A DNA stretch of 64,000 nucleotides. Origin: Maniola hyperantus. Lineage: Eukaryota > Arthropoda > Insecta > Lepidoptera > Nymphalidae. How positions within the stretch are numbered: position 1 is the first letter of the stretch; each line of letters starts with the position of its first letter. The notes beneath the pieces were generated by a model that saw only the letters and a program-made list of their open reading frames with translations, did not search any database and was not told the origin of the DNA. The stretch covers positions 14,238,378-14,302,377 of the forward strand of contig NC_048539.1 of the NCBI RefSeq assembly GCF_902806685.2, in the 5' to 3' direction. Positions 39,201 to 51,800 of the stretch are shown here, piece by piece. Made by a program: the position numbers and the translations under genes.

Positions 39201-42200
39201 CTCGCACGATTTTCACCTCCCTCAAACCGTGCCCTTGACTTCGTTTGCATGGATACAGGTTTTTGAAAACACACACACCTTCCTTCCAGCATCAGTTTTC
39301 CCCGAGCAAGCGCGCTCCATCTTAGGTTGCATCAGCATTGCCACCAGGTCTGATTGCAGCCAAGTGCTGGTCTATAAAAAGCAACTTTATTGTAAAATAA
39401 TATTAGTGTTATTTGCGAAATGCCAGTGTCGAATCCTATCCCGAGCTGTTGTACGACGAGCCTTCCTGCATAACACTAGCCTTATCTCCCCCGTTTTCCC
39501 TGGACTCAATGGAATGCAAGGACCAGATAGTGCAATGTAACTTAGATTCGGAAATCGGCAAGAACTTCCTCATGTTTGATGATGAAGTGTATTTCAACGT
39601 TTTGGCGCCTCGGCGGGTGAAGTACTGTAGAGTTTATGACATTGAAGATGTTGCTAGCAGGTTTATTGATTCTAAAATAATATGTTGCATAATAGTTGTT
39701 ACAGTACGCAGCCTTTAGAATGTCATTTCGGCTTTGTACAGCGTTGTCTCTTGTCACTCATACCCATATGACGTTTTGTCGGTCTTACGCGACAGGTCGA
39801 AATGGCAATCGGAAAGGGAACGCCCCGCACACCTGACAGCGGGCGAGCGCCGTTCACACCCACACGTTTATAGATCGTTAAGTAACTATATCCTCGCCAT
39901 GTTCGCCTTTATACTTATTGCCATATGTGGCCCCTAAAAGACAAGTGCTCGCACGACGTTCTGCACTCGTTATTTCTATTTAAACGGCGCCTTGTCATAG
40001 AATGAGCGTAAATGACATAGCACGCGACAGGTCACACCAAGGGCGGATCCAAGGGGGGGGTCACGGGGGTCATGACCCCCCCCTGGGCTGCGTCCAGGAC
40101 CTAGGTGGACCACTAATTAAAATTGTTAAACATAATGTTTTTTATATTTTTATATACCTAAATTTTATGTAAGTTCCTTCAATACTTAATCAATTTAATA
40201 TAATATTTTGTATGATGCCAAAAACATTATGTTCTTGCGAACAAACGCATCCAAAATTTGAATTTTACCGCGCCACCGCTACCTTTCATCGAGATGTCAC
40301 ATTTCGTGTGTCGTTCTTCAATTATTGAAGAACATTACACGGCACTTGCCCAGGGCCCACGATCGATTAGGGCCCAGTAGTCCCTGCCAGATCACCAAAC
40401 TATAACAGACCAACCGATATTTTAATACCCAAAAACATATTTATTTCGATAAAATCAACGGTCAAAAAAGCCATCTCAAACAAAGGACAGATGACTTTAT
40501 AGTTTTTAGTACAAAATTTTTGGCATTTATCTATATCGTAATACAATATTTCTGACATTTATCTTTTCTTTTTTTGTAAATAATGTCATAAATTTTGCGC
40601 TCGCTTCGCTCGCACGTACGGTCCACTACGATTAAAAATCCCTTTCGAGATGCAAGCTATCACTGAGTAGTACCTACCTACCTACATTTGGCCATGAAAA
40701 AGTACCTAACAAGATGATAGACAGACAGAAAATTTCGCGCTCGCTTCGCTCGCGCTTTTGCTCTGTATTAGTTGTTGCCCGCCCGCAACCTTGTCCGCCT
40801 TGATTTAGGTTTTCAAAAAACCGTAGGAACTCTTTGTTTTTTCGCATAAAAAGTGTATGCAGGTTTCCGGGATGAAAGCTTTCTCTGTGTAGTACCTGGT
40901 CAAAAAGATAGACCGTCAAATGGTAACAGATAAGTAGATAAACACGCTTTCGCATTTATAATATTAGTAGCTACCTTATGATTTTATCGTAAATATATGA
41001 AAAATTTCGCGCTCGCTTCGCTCGCGCTTTTACTTTATATTGGTTGATGCCCGCAACTTCGTCCACATAGATTTAGTTTTTTAAAATTTCTGTGAGAACC
41101 CTTTAATTTTCCGGGATAAAAAGCCGTTTCCGAGTGTAAACTATCTCGGAATAGTACCAAATTTTGATTTAGAATATGGACTTTGAAAAGGTAACAGATA
41201 GATAGAAACATTCGCATTTATAATACGTCTTGAACGTGACTTATCTGCTTTCTTTGCCTATTCCAAGAAAATAGTACCTACTCTGTCAAGATCATAGGGG
41301 CCCCGTTATTCTAATGTGCCCAGGGCCTCCAATAGGTTAAAGACGGCCCTGCGTGCGGGTGTGCGGGGCGTCCCCCCCCCCAACCCCCGCTCGTACCCCG
41401 ATTACCAACTCGACCTGTCGAAAGAGGTCGAGATGTTGTGACTTGACCACGACTATGTGACCCCCCCCTGGCACCAAAGCTGGATCCGCCCTTGGGTCAC
41501 ACCCGCACGTGACCCGTGTTATCTCGCACCGGGTTAGCGCGGGGATTGCCATCTTGACCTGTCGCGTACTATAGGTAAAAATATGTAGATAAATAAATCA
41601 CTAGTTGTACGTTTAACACACGATCATTTATTGAGCAGGTACGATTAATTTAGTTAATTATCCATTATAAAGAAATATCAGTTATTTCATAATTAAATTC
41701 CATGAACGTCTTCAAAGCACTATAAAATAAAACAATCCGTAATTAGGTAATGGAAATCCAATTTTAGTAACTAAACCTATTGCTAAAAAGTGTATTGTTA
41801 TTTTGCAGATTAAATTGTTCGACATTTCTCGTGAAGAAATTCTCAAAAGCGACGCAAAATTTAATGGCGAAAAACAAAATGGACTCGTATGCACACACGC
41901 GTGAAATTGTAAACGAAATCCGAAATTTGACAAAAATACTCAATTTTAACAAGGAGCGTATGGACAGAGATTTTGAAGGCACCTGGTGTAATATAAACTG
42001 GGGCACGAATGCTCCATACTGGAACCAGTACTACAGGATTGTCAGAGAATATAGGTATCCGTTTGAGGTGCGTACTACGTTTTAATAAATCGTTTTCTCC
42101 CTAGCGTTAAGGTTGTCTGGAAGAGATCGCTATTTAGCGATAAGACCGCCTTTTTGTACCAACTTTTTAAGATTTCTTTTTGTAACCTGTCATTTGTGTT

Positions 42201-43788
42201 TTTGTGGTGCAATAAAGTATATACATATATACGTATCAGATTTGACATACCCGCGATTCATGCTCACGATCTAAGGCGGAAGGCGCTTATTTTCGTAAGT
42301 AGCTTAATCGGTAAAAATATCACAAGGGTGTCGATAAACTTAAAACTCCTAGGCGCAACGAGCACATACAAAGTCAAAATATGTTGGGTGTACGTAACTG
42401 AGAAACTGGTTAAGTAACACTGGTTTCGTAGGCAGCTGGAGTGTCACTGTAACCCTTCCTCACGAGCCGTCTCAGTCAACCGGTATACCTATATCTAGGC
42501 ATCTCTAGATTTAACATCGACAAAATCAGCTACATTTACGAGACATGGTTGACAAATACCGTGGCAACTCTTTGATTTTCCGGGATAAAAAGTAGCATAA
42601 GTCCTTCCCCGGGATTTAAGCTAACTTTGCACCAAGTTTCAACAAAATCGGTGAAACTGTTGGGCTGTGAAAAGCTAGCAGAAAAACACTTTCGTATTCA
42701 TAATAATATTATGGATATGGATTTTCTGCACTAAAAATATAAGCTATCAATTTATTTATCTAACTGATACCATCTATTTGCAGGTTAAGACTCCCGAAAC
42801 TCGCATTTTGGACTTAATTACAGAAGAAATTAACAGACTGGTAGATATGGAGTGTGATGAAGAAATGACATCAGATATGCACAAATTAGAAATACCTATT
42901 GGCCAGTTAATGCGAGTGGTCGAGCACATTACTACTGATGTCGACAAAGTTAAGTAAGTGAATATAATATTATATTTTCATCTTTATACAGGGTGTAACC
43001 AGAACGCTGGCAAAGACGAAGACAGGTACAAGACAAGTACTGATGATTACCAATGTGCCAAATTCTAACTTAACAGTTGTTTTAGAAACTAAAGTGTAAA
43101 GAAATTATTACAGCTCCTAGCTGATGCCCACGACTTCGTTCGCGTGAATTTAGGTTTTGAAAAATCCCGTGGGAACTCTTTGATTTTTCGGGATAAAAAG
43201 TAGCCTATATCACTCCATTTCCTTAAACCCATGCAAAAAATCACGTCAATCCATTGCTTCGTTGCGACGTGATTGAAGAATAAACCAACAGACAGTTTCG
43301 CATTTGTAATATGGCAATTTTTTTCTGTATTGCGTGTAAGTACTATCCAACACACCTAGTGTCTCCTTTCACCAAAGGTTGCCTGGTAGAGATTGCTGTG
43401 AGCAATAAGGCCGCCTTTGCATACAATCATTTTTTTGTTTTAGTTTCTGTAATAATTATGTAATATTTTTGTGTGCAATAAAGTATTTCTATCTATATAT
43501 CTATGGATAGGGAAAATAGTTTTTTTAAATAGCTATGAGTCCGTGAAACGTGGACGGACTGGACGATACTATAAGAGTGTTGTTTTACTACGAAATCCTA
43601 AAAAAATGCCAAACTACACCTGAGTACTCTCTTTCAGAGAGCTTCTGGAATGGAACGGCTACGAGGTGATAGACGACCTCGTGATCTATTCTCGTCTAAC
43701 AGTGGACAATATCTCTGAAGTCTCACAGGGTGACGATTGGCAAGAGGACACTATATCTGATGTAAACAATCATTTTGTAATTGTTTAG
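36247..43788 (+). CDS. Hen1: Small RNA 2'-O-methyltransferase Hen1
   Basis: Nine exons: 36247-36510, 37072-37242, 37546-37805, 37981-38153, 38534-38627, 39427-39660, 41809-42067, 42784-42953 and 43638-43788 (TAG). Together 1,776 nt, 591 residues, phases consistent. Hen1 adds a 2'-O-methyl group to the 3' end of piRNAs and Ago2-bound siRNAs using S-adenosylmethionine. Visible: the family entry block FYPPVYAQRY (61-70); the SAM region VVDLG (89-93) and GVDIE (114-118); the metal site E168, E171, H172 (EMIEHM) plus H220 in LDHMFEW; FTTPNGDFN (196-204); FEWSREQFHDW; and GIGPGPP. The N-terminus starts with a hydrophobic stretch (residues 2-11) and carries an acidic run at 36-47. The ATG is the first in frame; short upstream start-stop ORFs lie at 36130 and 36184. 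The exon 6 donor (GTTTAT) and acceptor are weak, so 39427-39660 is the least certain exon. Longer than Drosophila Hen1 (about 390 aa); see the downstream ORF chain. Confidence 0.92.
38158..38478 (-). repeat. tRNA-derived SINE in Hen1 intron 4
   Basis: Minus-strand copy: its tail starts with the ATC microsatellite right behind the exon 4 donor, and its A-box region (CACTAGGCTATCAC-type) ends near 38478. The B-box lies near 38400-38415 (inverse of CAGGATTGAACCCCTGG). Confidence 0.7.
40017..41574. mobile_element. Outer MITE of the CGCGACAGGTC family, split by the hAT element
   Basis: The ends read ATAGCACGCGACAGGTC and, inverted, ATAGTACGCGACAGGTC. The hAT element at 40038-41495 interrupts it. 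After the break the right half continues with the GATTGCCATCTTGACCTGTCG tail shared by the family's other copies (7643, 26837, 39786). Confidence 0.75.
40038..41495. mobile_element. hAT-type DNA element, 1,458 bp, non-autonomous
   Basis: Termini are CAAGGGCGGATCC and its inverse, flanked by the exact 8-bp duplication GGTCACAC (40030-40037 and 41496-41503), diagnostic of hAT insertion. Next to the ends are G- and C-runs (near 40050-40080 and 41460-41470). No transposase frame survives. Inside are fragments of other repeats and three copies of a GCGCTCGCTTCGCTCGC motif (about 40600, 40740 and 41010). It lies in Hen1 intron 6. Confidence 0.85.
42100..42230 (+). repeat. Retroposon tail with GCAATAAAGTA end (copy 1)
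   Basis: GGTTGTCTGGAAGAGATCGC, TTTAGCGATAAGACCGCCTT and GGTGCAATAAAGTATATACA. The same order recurs at 43370-43495. It lies in Hen1 intron 7. Its AATAAA belongs to the retroposon and is a possible premature polyadenylation site. Confidence 0.65.
43370..43495 (+). repeat. Retroposon tail with GCAATAAAGTA end (copy 2)
   Basis: GGTTGCCTGGTAGAGATTGC, GTGAGCAATAAGGCCGCCTT and TGTGCAATAAAGTATTTCTA. In Hen1 intron 8, same strand as the gene. Confidence 0.65.
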
Positions 43789-45828
43789 TTATTTTATTCA
43801 TTAATTATTATTTTATTTTATAAATATATTCTCAATACCTTAGGGTGAGACCACAAACACTGCGATGCGACGTCGGATCGTAAAAATCTACGACGTCGCA
43901 CAATGCACTGTGCAAATTTCTGATGCGGTGCCGCACCGTACAAACTTGCGATGCGACACGTATTCCCGTTCAGTCGGTGTTCACGTCTCTCTGTGTGCCA
44001 TTCTGTGCTGTGTGTTTTTCTTGATGCGTCTTAACGCAAGCAGAAGTAGGATACGTGTAGTGCGGCCCATGGCTCACTAGAAATTGATGGTCAGAGTTTT
44101 CTCGTACGATGCCGTAAGCGGTGAAATTTTGCGATGCGATGTCGCACCGCAGTGTTGTGGCCTTGCCCTTATCCACGGAAAGAAGTTAGTATGTATAGCG
44201 CTGTCCCTATTACGTAATCCCATACAAATGATAGAGGCAAAAATCTCAGTGGCCGTTTGCAATTTTGGGTCACCAAACATGTTTTCAAAAAACATTCGAT
44301 ATTCAATCAGAAAACATAGTTTCGTTTGTGATTGGTTGGTGTATCAAAATGGTTAGCGCTCATAGATTTTGCGCATTTTTATGGAGTTACATAACTTTCC
44401 GCGGATTGCTTGTTCTAGAATATTAGTCTGTAGTATAAAATTGGAACTGTAATTTTTAGTTTCATCACAGTTTAAAAAAGTTATATTGACCTATATTAGT
44501 TTTGTAATCAACCGTTATCTAATCTTAGCTTGGTTACTTGTACATTACAATTTAATTGTAAGACAAAGTCTCATAGTTATCTTAACGAATATAGTTCTAA
44601 GAAGTAAGTACTTACCTTAAAACTTTCTTTTTTTGTACCTGATTGGGTTGGTGCCTGTGTCGAAAATAAATCATTTCTTAGTAATTATTAAATGGAGGGT
44701 CATCTAAAATTCATAAAATCAACGTCCTTGTTAGCTTTAAGTTTGCTAACCATTTTAAATTATAGATTTAACAAAAAAAAATACGAAAAATACGTCAAAT
44801 GTTTATGTCGTCACATATATGTATTTCATGTAAGCTCGCATACTAAACCGTTTTGACGTATCATAAAAAGTTGATGATTTGACTAGTTGGCACCATCCCT
44901 ATTGTTATTTCTTTTGTTTCATTCAGCAAGTCGTATTTACAAATACAGTAGACAGCTGATGTAGTACTTTGTAAGTTTGTATATGTACCATTAAAGGATT
45001 CTTACTTTTATAAACGCATGTTTTATTTTTGGCCAAAAATCTCTCCATAGACGCGGAACTAGGTAGCGGAGCGGAGCGAGATAGTAATGCAGTGCGGAGT
45101 TGCGGACTTTGTTTGTGTTTTTCCATACGCGGAGCTAGCCCCGCTCCGCTTCCTCGCTCCGCATTAAAATGTGCGATTTTTTTAAACTAGTCCGAAAATC
45201 CTTGTCCACAGAGTGGGGGTTTTATGCAATTCTATTGGTTAATATTTTGCATAGCTCCGCTCTGCTTCTTTCTTCTCCGCACCAGTGGACAGGCAGCTTT
45301 ATATAGTCTTGTACGCGTTCTCCGCTCTAGGACTCTTCGGCTCCTTGTAGGTGCTATAGCCGCATTTTGGAGCCAAAAAGTCCTACAGTGGAGACCGTTC
45401 GTTATACCTCGGGAAAATTGTGACAAATCCTGTTTATATTATTCTAGCTGTAACTTCTGGGAGAGTCTGAAGTCTATATTACCCCTAACCCCTTGTACAT
45501 GTTGGCCATATGCGCTTGGCGAATGTGTTCTGCGAACATAATATAACCGGGTACTATGGGTCACATGTGGATAGCTCTCGCTGGCTTGCCGCCTCGTTGT
45601 TGTAGTGCATTTGATTCCATACAAATCAAAACGTCTTGGCGCAATTTACAAACGGCGTTTAACATTGGCCGTTAGCGACAGTCTCCGAACGCTTTGGGTT
45701 AAGGTGAACTAGAAGCTTATGAGCACACGAAGTGATAATTTAAACAGTCCATCTATTTAGTATCAAAAGCATAAATGTAGTCCTAGAAACTACGGTTTAC
45801 CACATTAATTTGACTATAATTTTTGCAG
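43789..45828 (+). other. Spacer between the Hen1 stop and the downstream ORF chain
   Basis: 2 kb. It holds the Harbinger-like MITE, a sequence at 44172-44280 repeated at 47051-47155 (ACGGAAAGAAGTT, TTACGTAATCCCATACAAAT), and GC-rich repeats with GCTCCGCTCCGC words at 45050-45170 and 45250-45300. No convincing promoter, first exon or AATAAA downstream of the Hen1 stop was found. Confidence 0.65.
43843..44168. mobile_element. PIF/Harbinger-like MITE between Hen1 and the ORF chain
   Basis: 326 bp bounded by inverted repeats of about 28 bp, starting GGGTGAGACCACAAACACTG on the left and, read inward, GGGCAAGGCCACAACACTGC on the right. It is flanked on both sides by TTA (43840-43842 and 44169-44171), the target duplication of PIF/Harbinger elements. 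It begins 54 nt after the Hen1 stop. Confidence 0.8.
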
Positions 45829-48800
45829 TGGGATACGACGGATGTGCGTTCCACTTCATTTTCAGATGGTAGTACGATTGTACCGGATTACTATGGTTTG
45901 CATTATTTTGTTTTTTACAAAAATGCTCTTTATTATCAGCCCGCCTCGCGTGACCAGGCAAAAATGTTTACGCGGCATTCGATAAAATATCAGTCTCACA
46001 GAAAAGCTCACGATTAAAAGTTGATAAAAGTGACACATTGGCATCAATTCTGATGTTTTTTCTATAAACTTTACAGTATCTGCATCTTTTTCTTTTTAAT
46101 ATTGACCGAAAATTAAATTTAAATTTAAATTTAAAAACTCAATTTTAGTGCACTCTACAAATTTCAACAACAGGCCCACGACTGGCACCTAAATCCACGA
46201 GGTTTGACGGTTATAAATTAAATTAGAATTGTCTGTCCCTTTCTTGTTACATCAGTGAGAAAAAGATGTGAATACTCTTAAGAGTTGCACTGAGACTTGA
46301 GTATTAATACCATTGATATACTATAGTTCTCGAATTAATTACGCTGGGTTGATAATTACAATGCTATACACATAGGAATAACTGATTCTACAGGTCTGCG
46401 TCTTCGTCGTGCTATTGATCAAAAAGTGCGCAAACTTCGATCATTACTTACCGTTGATAAAGATATAACCACCGAGTTAGACCGCGTAGTATGCAGATTG
46501 ATGAAGCTCGCCATTTGCACAAGTAAAGGAAGACAGAATCCACCACCCATAAGTTGGATGCAGTGCAAGCTCTTCGATCTACTCACTCTCACTGAAAAGT
46601 CTGTTGAGCGACGGAGACTGCAGAGATACTCATTAAAAGCTATCGAATACCGTGAGAAAGCCATCATATTTTCTTAATATTAAATCAATTTTTTTTCTTA
46701 AGGATTATTTAGGTAGTAGGTATCTATCTATCTCAATCATTTTATTCTTTGGACTAAAATTTGAACTTATAAGGAAAGGCTGATGAGTTTCTAATATTAT
46801 AAATTATTTGTTTACGAAAACAGGTCGTTTCTTGGTTTAGAATAGAGCCGAAAACGACCAGAAGGCAGAAACTATTGGTGACCAAAATATCAAGACACGG
46901 CCAGTGTCCAAGCCAAATTCTAAAAAAATATTAACTTTTACATCGGCTTTTATTTCAGAATATAAAGATGTCGTCAATCAAGACGAAATAAAGATGGATC
47001 ATACAGGGTAAGTGGTTACACATTTTCAAAACATTTACTATACAATATTTTCCACGGAAAGAAGTTGGTATAGTGCACTCTCTGTTACGTAATCCCATAC
47101 AAATGACAGAGACAAAAATCTTAGGGGCGTTAAGCATTTTGAGGCACCAAAAAATCAGAAACGAAACTACGAATTGAAATTATCAATGGTACCATTATCC
47201 AATGGTACCATTGAGTGTCATTGGTGATGGAGTTGGGAGGTGGACATTGGAACTCTCTGATAGTATGAACAGGATAGTGGAATTTGGAATCATTTGCTTT
47301 GTTTTCATCAGAAATTTTTAAAACTGCAATGAACATGGTAGTGAGATGGAAGTTGGACACTGTAACTCAATGGCATAAGTTGTGTTTGGACTATTAACTA
47401 TTTATTACTATACTATTACCTCATTGTTACTTACTTTATTTTGTTTTTAGTGAACTGATTGTGTCGAAATATCAAAACTCAGATCTTCCACCAGGTATGG
47501 TTTTGTAAACATGTTGATACGTGTTTTTTTATCTTGAATTCTTTTTATCTCGAACTGAGCAGATTTTTTTACTAGAACTAAGTATAGGTGCCGTCGTACT
47601 TGCTCATTTTATTTAACTTTTAGACTACACTGGGGCCGATTCTCTAGTACACAATCTCTAAACTAAACTAAATTAACAGGACTAAATCTAGTGCTTTCCT
47701 TTTACGCAAGCAGCCTTATGAAAGGGATAGCAATAGATTTAGACGTGATATTTTAGTTTAGTTTAGAGATTGTGTACAAAGGAATTAGCCACAATATCTA
47801 TGTCAATGACGATTCACAAATACAAGATAATTCTGAATTTGAAGATTATAATATCAGCATTACCAGCAATGAATTCAAAGGTATCAATAAATATTTAATT
47901 AAGTTATGAAGGGAAGGGAGAAGATTGTGTAGTAAAGATTGGCTATTTGTAAAATAAATTATAATCTAAATATATAAAAGGAAAAGGTGACTGACTGATC
48001 TATCAATGGACAGGTAAAACTTCTGGACGGATCAGGCTGAAATTTGGCATGCAGACAGCTTTTATGGCGTAGGCATCCGCTAAAAAGGGAATTTTGAAAA
48101 TTCAACCCCTAAGGGGGTGAAATAGGTGTTTGAAATTTGTGTAGTCCACGCGGACGAAGTCGCGAGCATTAGCTAGTTATAGTATAAATCAGTATTGAGA
48201 GATTTCAGATGAATTTTTAGAGTGTGAAAATAGTAATATCCGAGAAGAACATATCAATGTCACGTTAGGAATGGATTTGAAGGAAGTGGATAATAGTCAT
48301 GGCACAGAATTACTCGTGGAAGTGACTAGCCAATTAGACAAATGTAGTGCGGAACTAGTCCCGTATCACAGTTGTAGGAGTGCATCTGGTTTGATAAAAT
48401 CTGGCGAAAGTGCTTGTAGCACATTTATTAGTGCTGGAAAAAAACAAGATATACTTAATGATAATCATGAAATCTCGTTAGATAAAAAAAATAAGATAAA
48501 TGGCTCAGGAGAAATTAAAACGCAAAACAAACCTATTCCTAAAAAACGAAGCAACGGTAACTTTGAAAGTAAATATAATATACATAAAGCGAGTAGGACA
48601 AAGATTAGTAAAAAAGTTTCAATTAGAAGATCAAGTTATGTTAATGTTCTAAAATACGATGCTTTTAAATATAAAAAATGCAAGGTGAAAGAAAAGAGAC
48701 AACTGAAGGAACGTCAGATATTTCTATCTACTCCATCGAGACCGGTAAATAAACAAAACCGCCTTTTTTAATAGCTTTATTTATAATCAAGTCCCGGTCA

Positions 48801-51800
48801 GTAAAAAAAATTGTTTTCAGATTCCTGCCAGTTTGATAGAACTCTGTCATTCGCTATCGAATAAAAATTTGGAAAAATTTAAGTCTACTGTTTCTAATAG
48901 CGATAGCAATGAACTATGCCAACTAAGCAGTGATAAGGCAGCTACTGAAGAGTTTATTGGAATAGTTACAGTAGATGACGAAGAAACCATAGCTGTTCAA
49001 TATAATATCGGAATATCTCATGAGTCGGATTTAGATTTAAAAAACGAAGACGTACTAGAAACTATTATTAACTTATCTAAGGATGATAGTTATTGCACAC
49101 CGGAAATAAATCCAGAAAAAATCCAATCGAAAACGATATTTTTATATGGTGAGAAATAGTACTTACATAATATGGAAAATATAAGCAATTAGTAATTGTT
49201 AGATGTAGGTACTATCTTAAACTTTAAAATAACATTTCAGATTGGGATGAGCCCAGTACGTCTGAAGGAGTCCGTCACTTAAGTACAGACGTTCAGTGCG
49301 GTCCAGATGTGACCACTGCTTGTCCAATGATGTCGCAAACAACATCCCTTTCTAGGATGCCAAGGTTATTTACAACGGGAATAAAAATTGGGGAACCGAT
49401 CACTGATATGAAAACTAATAATACTTACGACTTCGGTACATGCACAGAAATGTGTCATAATAACGATTTGACGGTAAGCCATACTAAAACTAAAAAATCC
49501 ATCCCAAATGTTACACCAAGTTTTACGATGACACAAGTTATTGATGATGAAACCATATTTGCTCATAATTTTCATTCAAGTACTGAAACAAAACTACTCA
49601 AACCTGTGTTAAGTGCTCTTAAAACTGAGGGTTCCGGCTCAGAGTTTTGTGAAAATGTAGCAAGCTATGCCAAATCATCGACACAATTTAAAAATACTAG
49701 CGATTTCCAAATTCAATCTGTGAGTAATGAAAAAAATATTGTAATAAAAACATCGCAAGCAAGTTATGATAGAGCGAGTTTGGTATGTGGAGGCGTTTAT
49801 GTGCACAGTTTTAATGAAAGGCAAGTTTCTGAAGATGTAGTGTATCTAGGTGAGTGGCAACGAAAACAACAATTACCTAAAAGAAATCGTAGTTCCACTA
49901 TAAGAAAAATACCACCACTGCCAATGAGACAAAAGGCATATTTGAAGGCACATTCAAGAGTTGATGAAATCAAAAGATTTTCTAAGAAAACTGCATCGGA
50001 TACCAACTCTATATTGACTGCCAAGAATCATAAACCTTTGAATAAAACAGCGCAAAATAAGAAAAATTACTCAACCGATCCTGATAAAGCAAGTGAAATT
50101 AATACTGTTAAGAAGGTAAGACAAAATAATACTTAATTTTTATCAAAAAGTTCTAAATTTATAAGATTGAGTTTCAATTTACAATAATCATGTTCCAGGT
50201 GTCACCGAAGATAGCTCTACGGTAAGAGCAAACATTTTTCTATATTAGCTAATGTATTTTAATCATAGTTTTAGGTGTCAATTTATAATCATGGAATAAT
50301 TGATAAGATTATGTAAAAAAATATCATGTTGTTGTTTGTGCATTTGTTTCATAGCGCTTAGTCATTGCATGATTTTGCATTATAATTTGTGTGAGAAATT
50401 TCAGTTCGCATGTATCTAAGAATATGAAAACTATTTACACAACAAAAAAACGCACTAACGAAATTATTGTTATGAAAGAAAAGGAGCATCAAAAAAATAA
50501 GAAAGTTGAAAATTATTTACCTTTTTATTTACGAAGAAGAATACGGTCTTCTATTAAAGAAAACAATAATAATAATAAAAGTCAAAATGAAATCGACCAG
50601 AAGTCTGAAAATATTATTATCAAAGAAAACATATTTTCGCATTTGAACCCTGAAGAAATCACAAAAGGCTTAACTAAGATTCCTGAAAAAACCTTATTTT
50701 CTGATATTAATAACGAGTATATGATATTTCGTAATGAAATTCAAACAGGAAATGACTCCAATATAAAATTACCAATTCCTACAGAAATGATAAAAAGTGA
50801 CAATCTAGACTGTAGTCACAGCCCTCCATCACAACATAGTTCTACTTGTTCTTCGCCCAATAGTATAGCAACTGTTCGCAATTCATCTACAAGAAATAGA
50901 GTCACCTGTAACTGGAGAAATTCTACATCGTCAGAAAGAAGTAGCTCTGGAATTTTAGAATCTGAAAATAAGGCTGCAAAAAATAAGAAATTTTCTCGGC
51001 GAGTCAAGAGTAACAAAAAACCTTCTATTTTATCATCTATGCTGTGTGATAATAAAGAAAATCTGCCAGAATCATCTAAAAATACTATTTTTTCTAAGAA
51101 GGATACAGGAAAATCTGCTAAAAGCATGTTTTTAGGAAGAACAAAAAGTGTTCTTATTGCTCAGATGACTACTGAGACTTTAGCTTTACCATTGCCATCC
51201 ACAACTATTTCGAAAACTAAAATGCAAACTTTAACAAAGTCACACAAATCAGCGAACATTAATACTAGCAGTACTGATGATCAGTCATATGCTAGTTCAT
51301 CAATATTTGAAACTTTGTTAGATGAGGATTCTAAAAATAACGACAGCAATTCCTACTTATTTACTAGCGTTCCTGATAACAAAGGATTTATAGAATCATC
51401 CTCAAATGTCATCTTTGAAAATGATACTTGTCGTAACCCTAATGAAGCTGACGACGAGTCTTTGAATAATCGTAAATCTATCCATAACACAAAAAGTAGC
51501 ATTATATCTGCTATAAGAAAATTAATTGAGAGTAAATTAAATCTCCCAGAAAATTCCTATGACCGCGATTCTGACTCCGAAACTGTCATTTTGAGTAGAG
51601 ATGATGATTACGTTAACAAATGTAATAACAGTTTTTCGCCTACAAGTATTGGTACAGAAAATACCATTGATTTAACTTACGGGTCAGAAAGCAACGTAGA
51701 TTACTCGCATACTCATTGTCCTAGTACGGTGAACGAAAATGACATGGTACTTAATACTGTCGATTTAAAATCCCCAGATACTGAATCCGACTGTCTTTCA

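Larger units (their letters stand above)
39661..41808 (+). other. Hen1 intron 6, filled by nested transposons
   Basis: 2.1 kb. About 1.56 kb of it is the MITE/hAT nest (40017-41574), and another CGCGACAGGTC fragment lies at 39786-39870. Only about 300 nt are not obviously transposon-derived. Confidence 0.75.

Noticed and set aside
39154..39540. 128-codon plus-strand open frame
   Set aside because: It overlaps Hen1 exon 6 in another frame, crosses a SINE-like fragment (39290-39370), and has no family features.
41809..41900. Alternative frame in Hen1 exon 7 that reads like a normal protein (FDISREEILKS)
   Set aside because: It hits a stop after about 30 codons, while the phase-2 frame stays open to the GTGCGT donor and carries the conserved-looking HTREIVNEIRNL stretch.
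43788..43842. Poly(A) signal directly after the Hen1 stop
   Set aside because: Only AT-rich near-matches (TATAAA, ATTAAT) are present before the MITE and no AATAAA, so none was annotated.
43865..44356. Overlapping open frames of 70-90 codons on both strands
   Set aside because: They lie within the Harbinger-like MITE and adjoining repeat and read through its inverted ends.
45224..45541. 105-codon open frame with a hydrophobic start, possible first exon of the ORF chain
   Set aside because: It runs through GCTCCGCTC repeat DNA and lacks a donor in phase with the exon at 45829.
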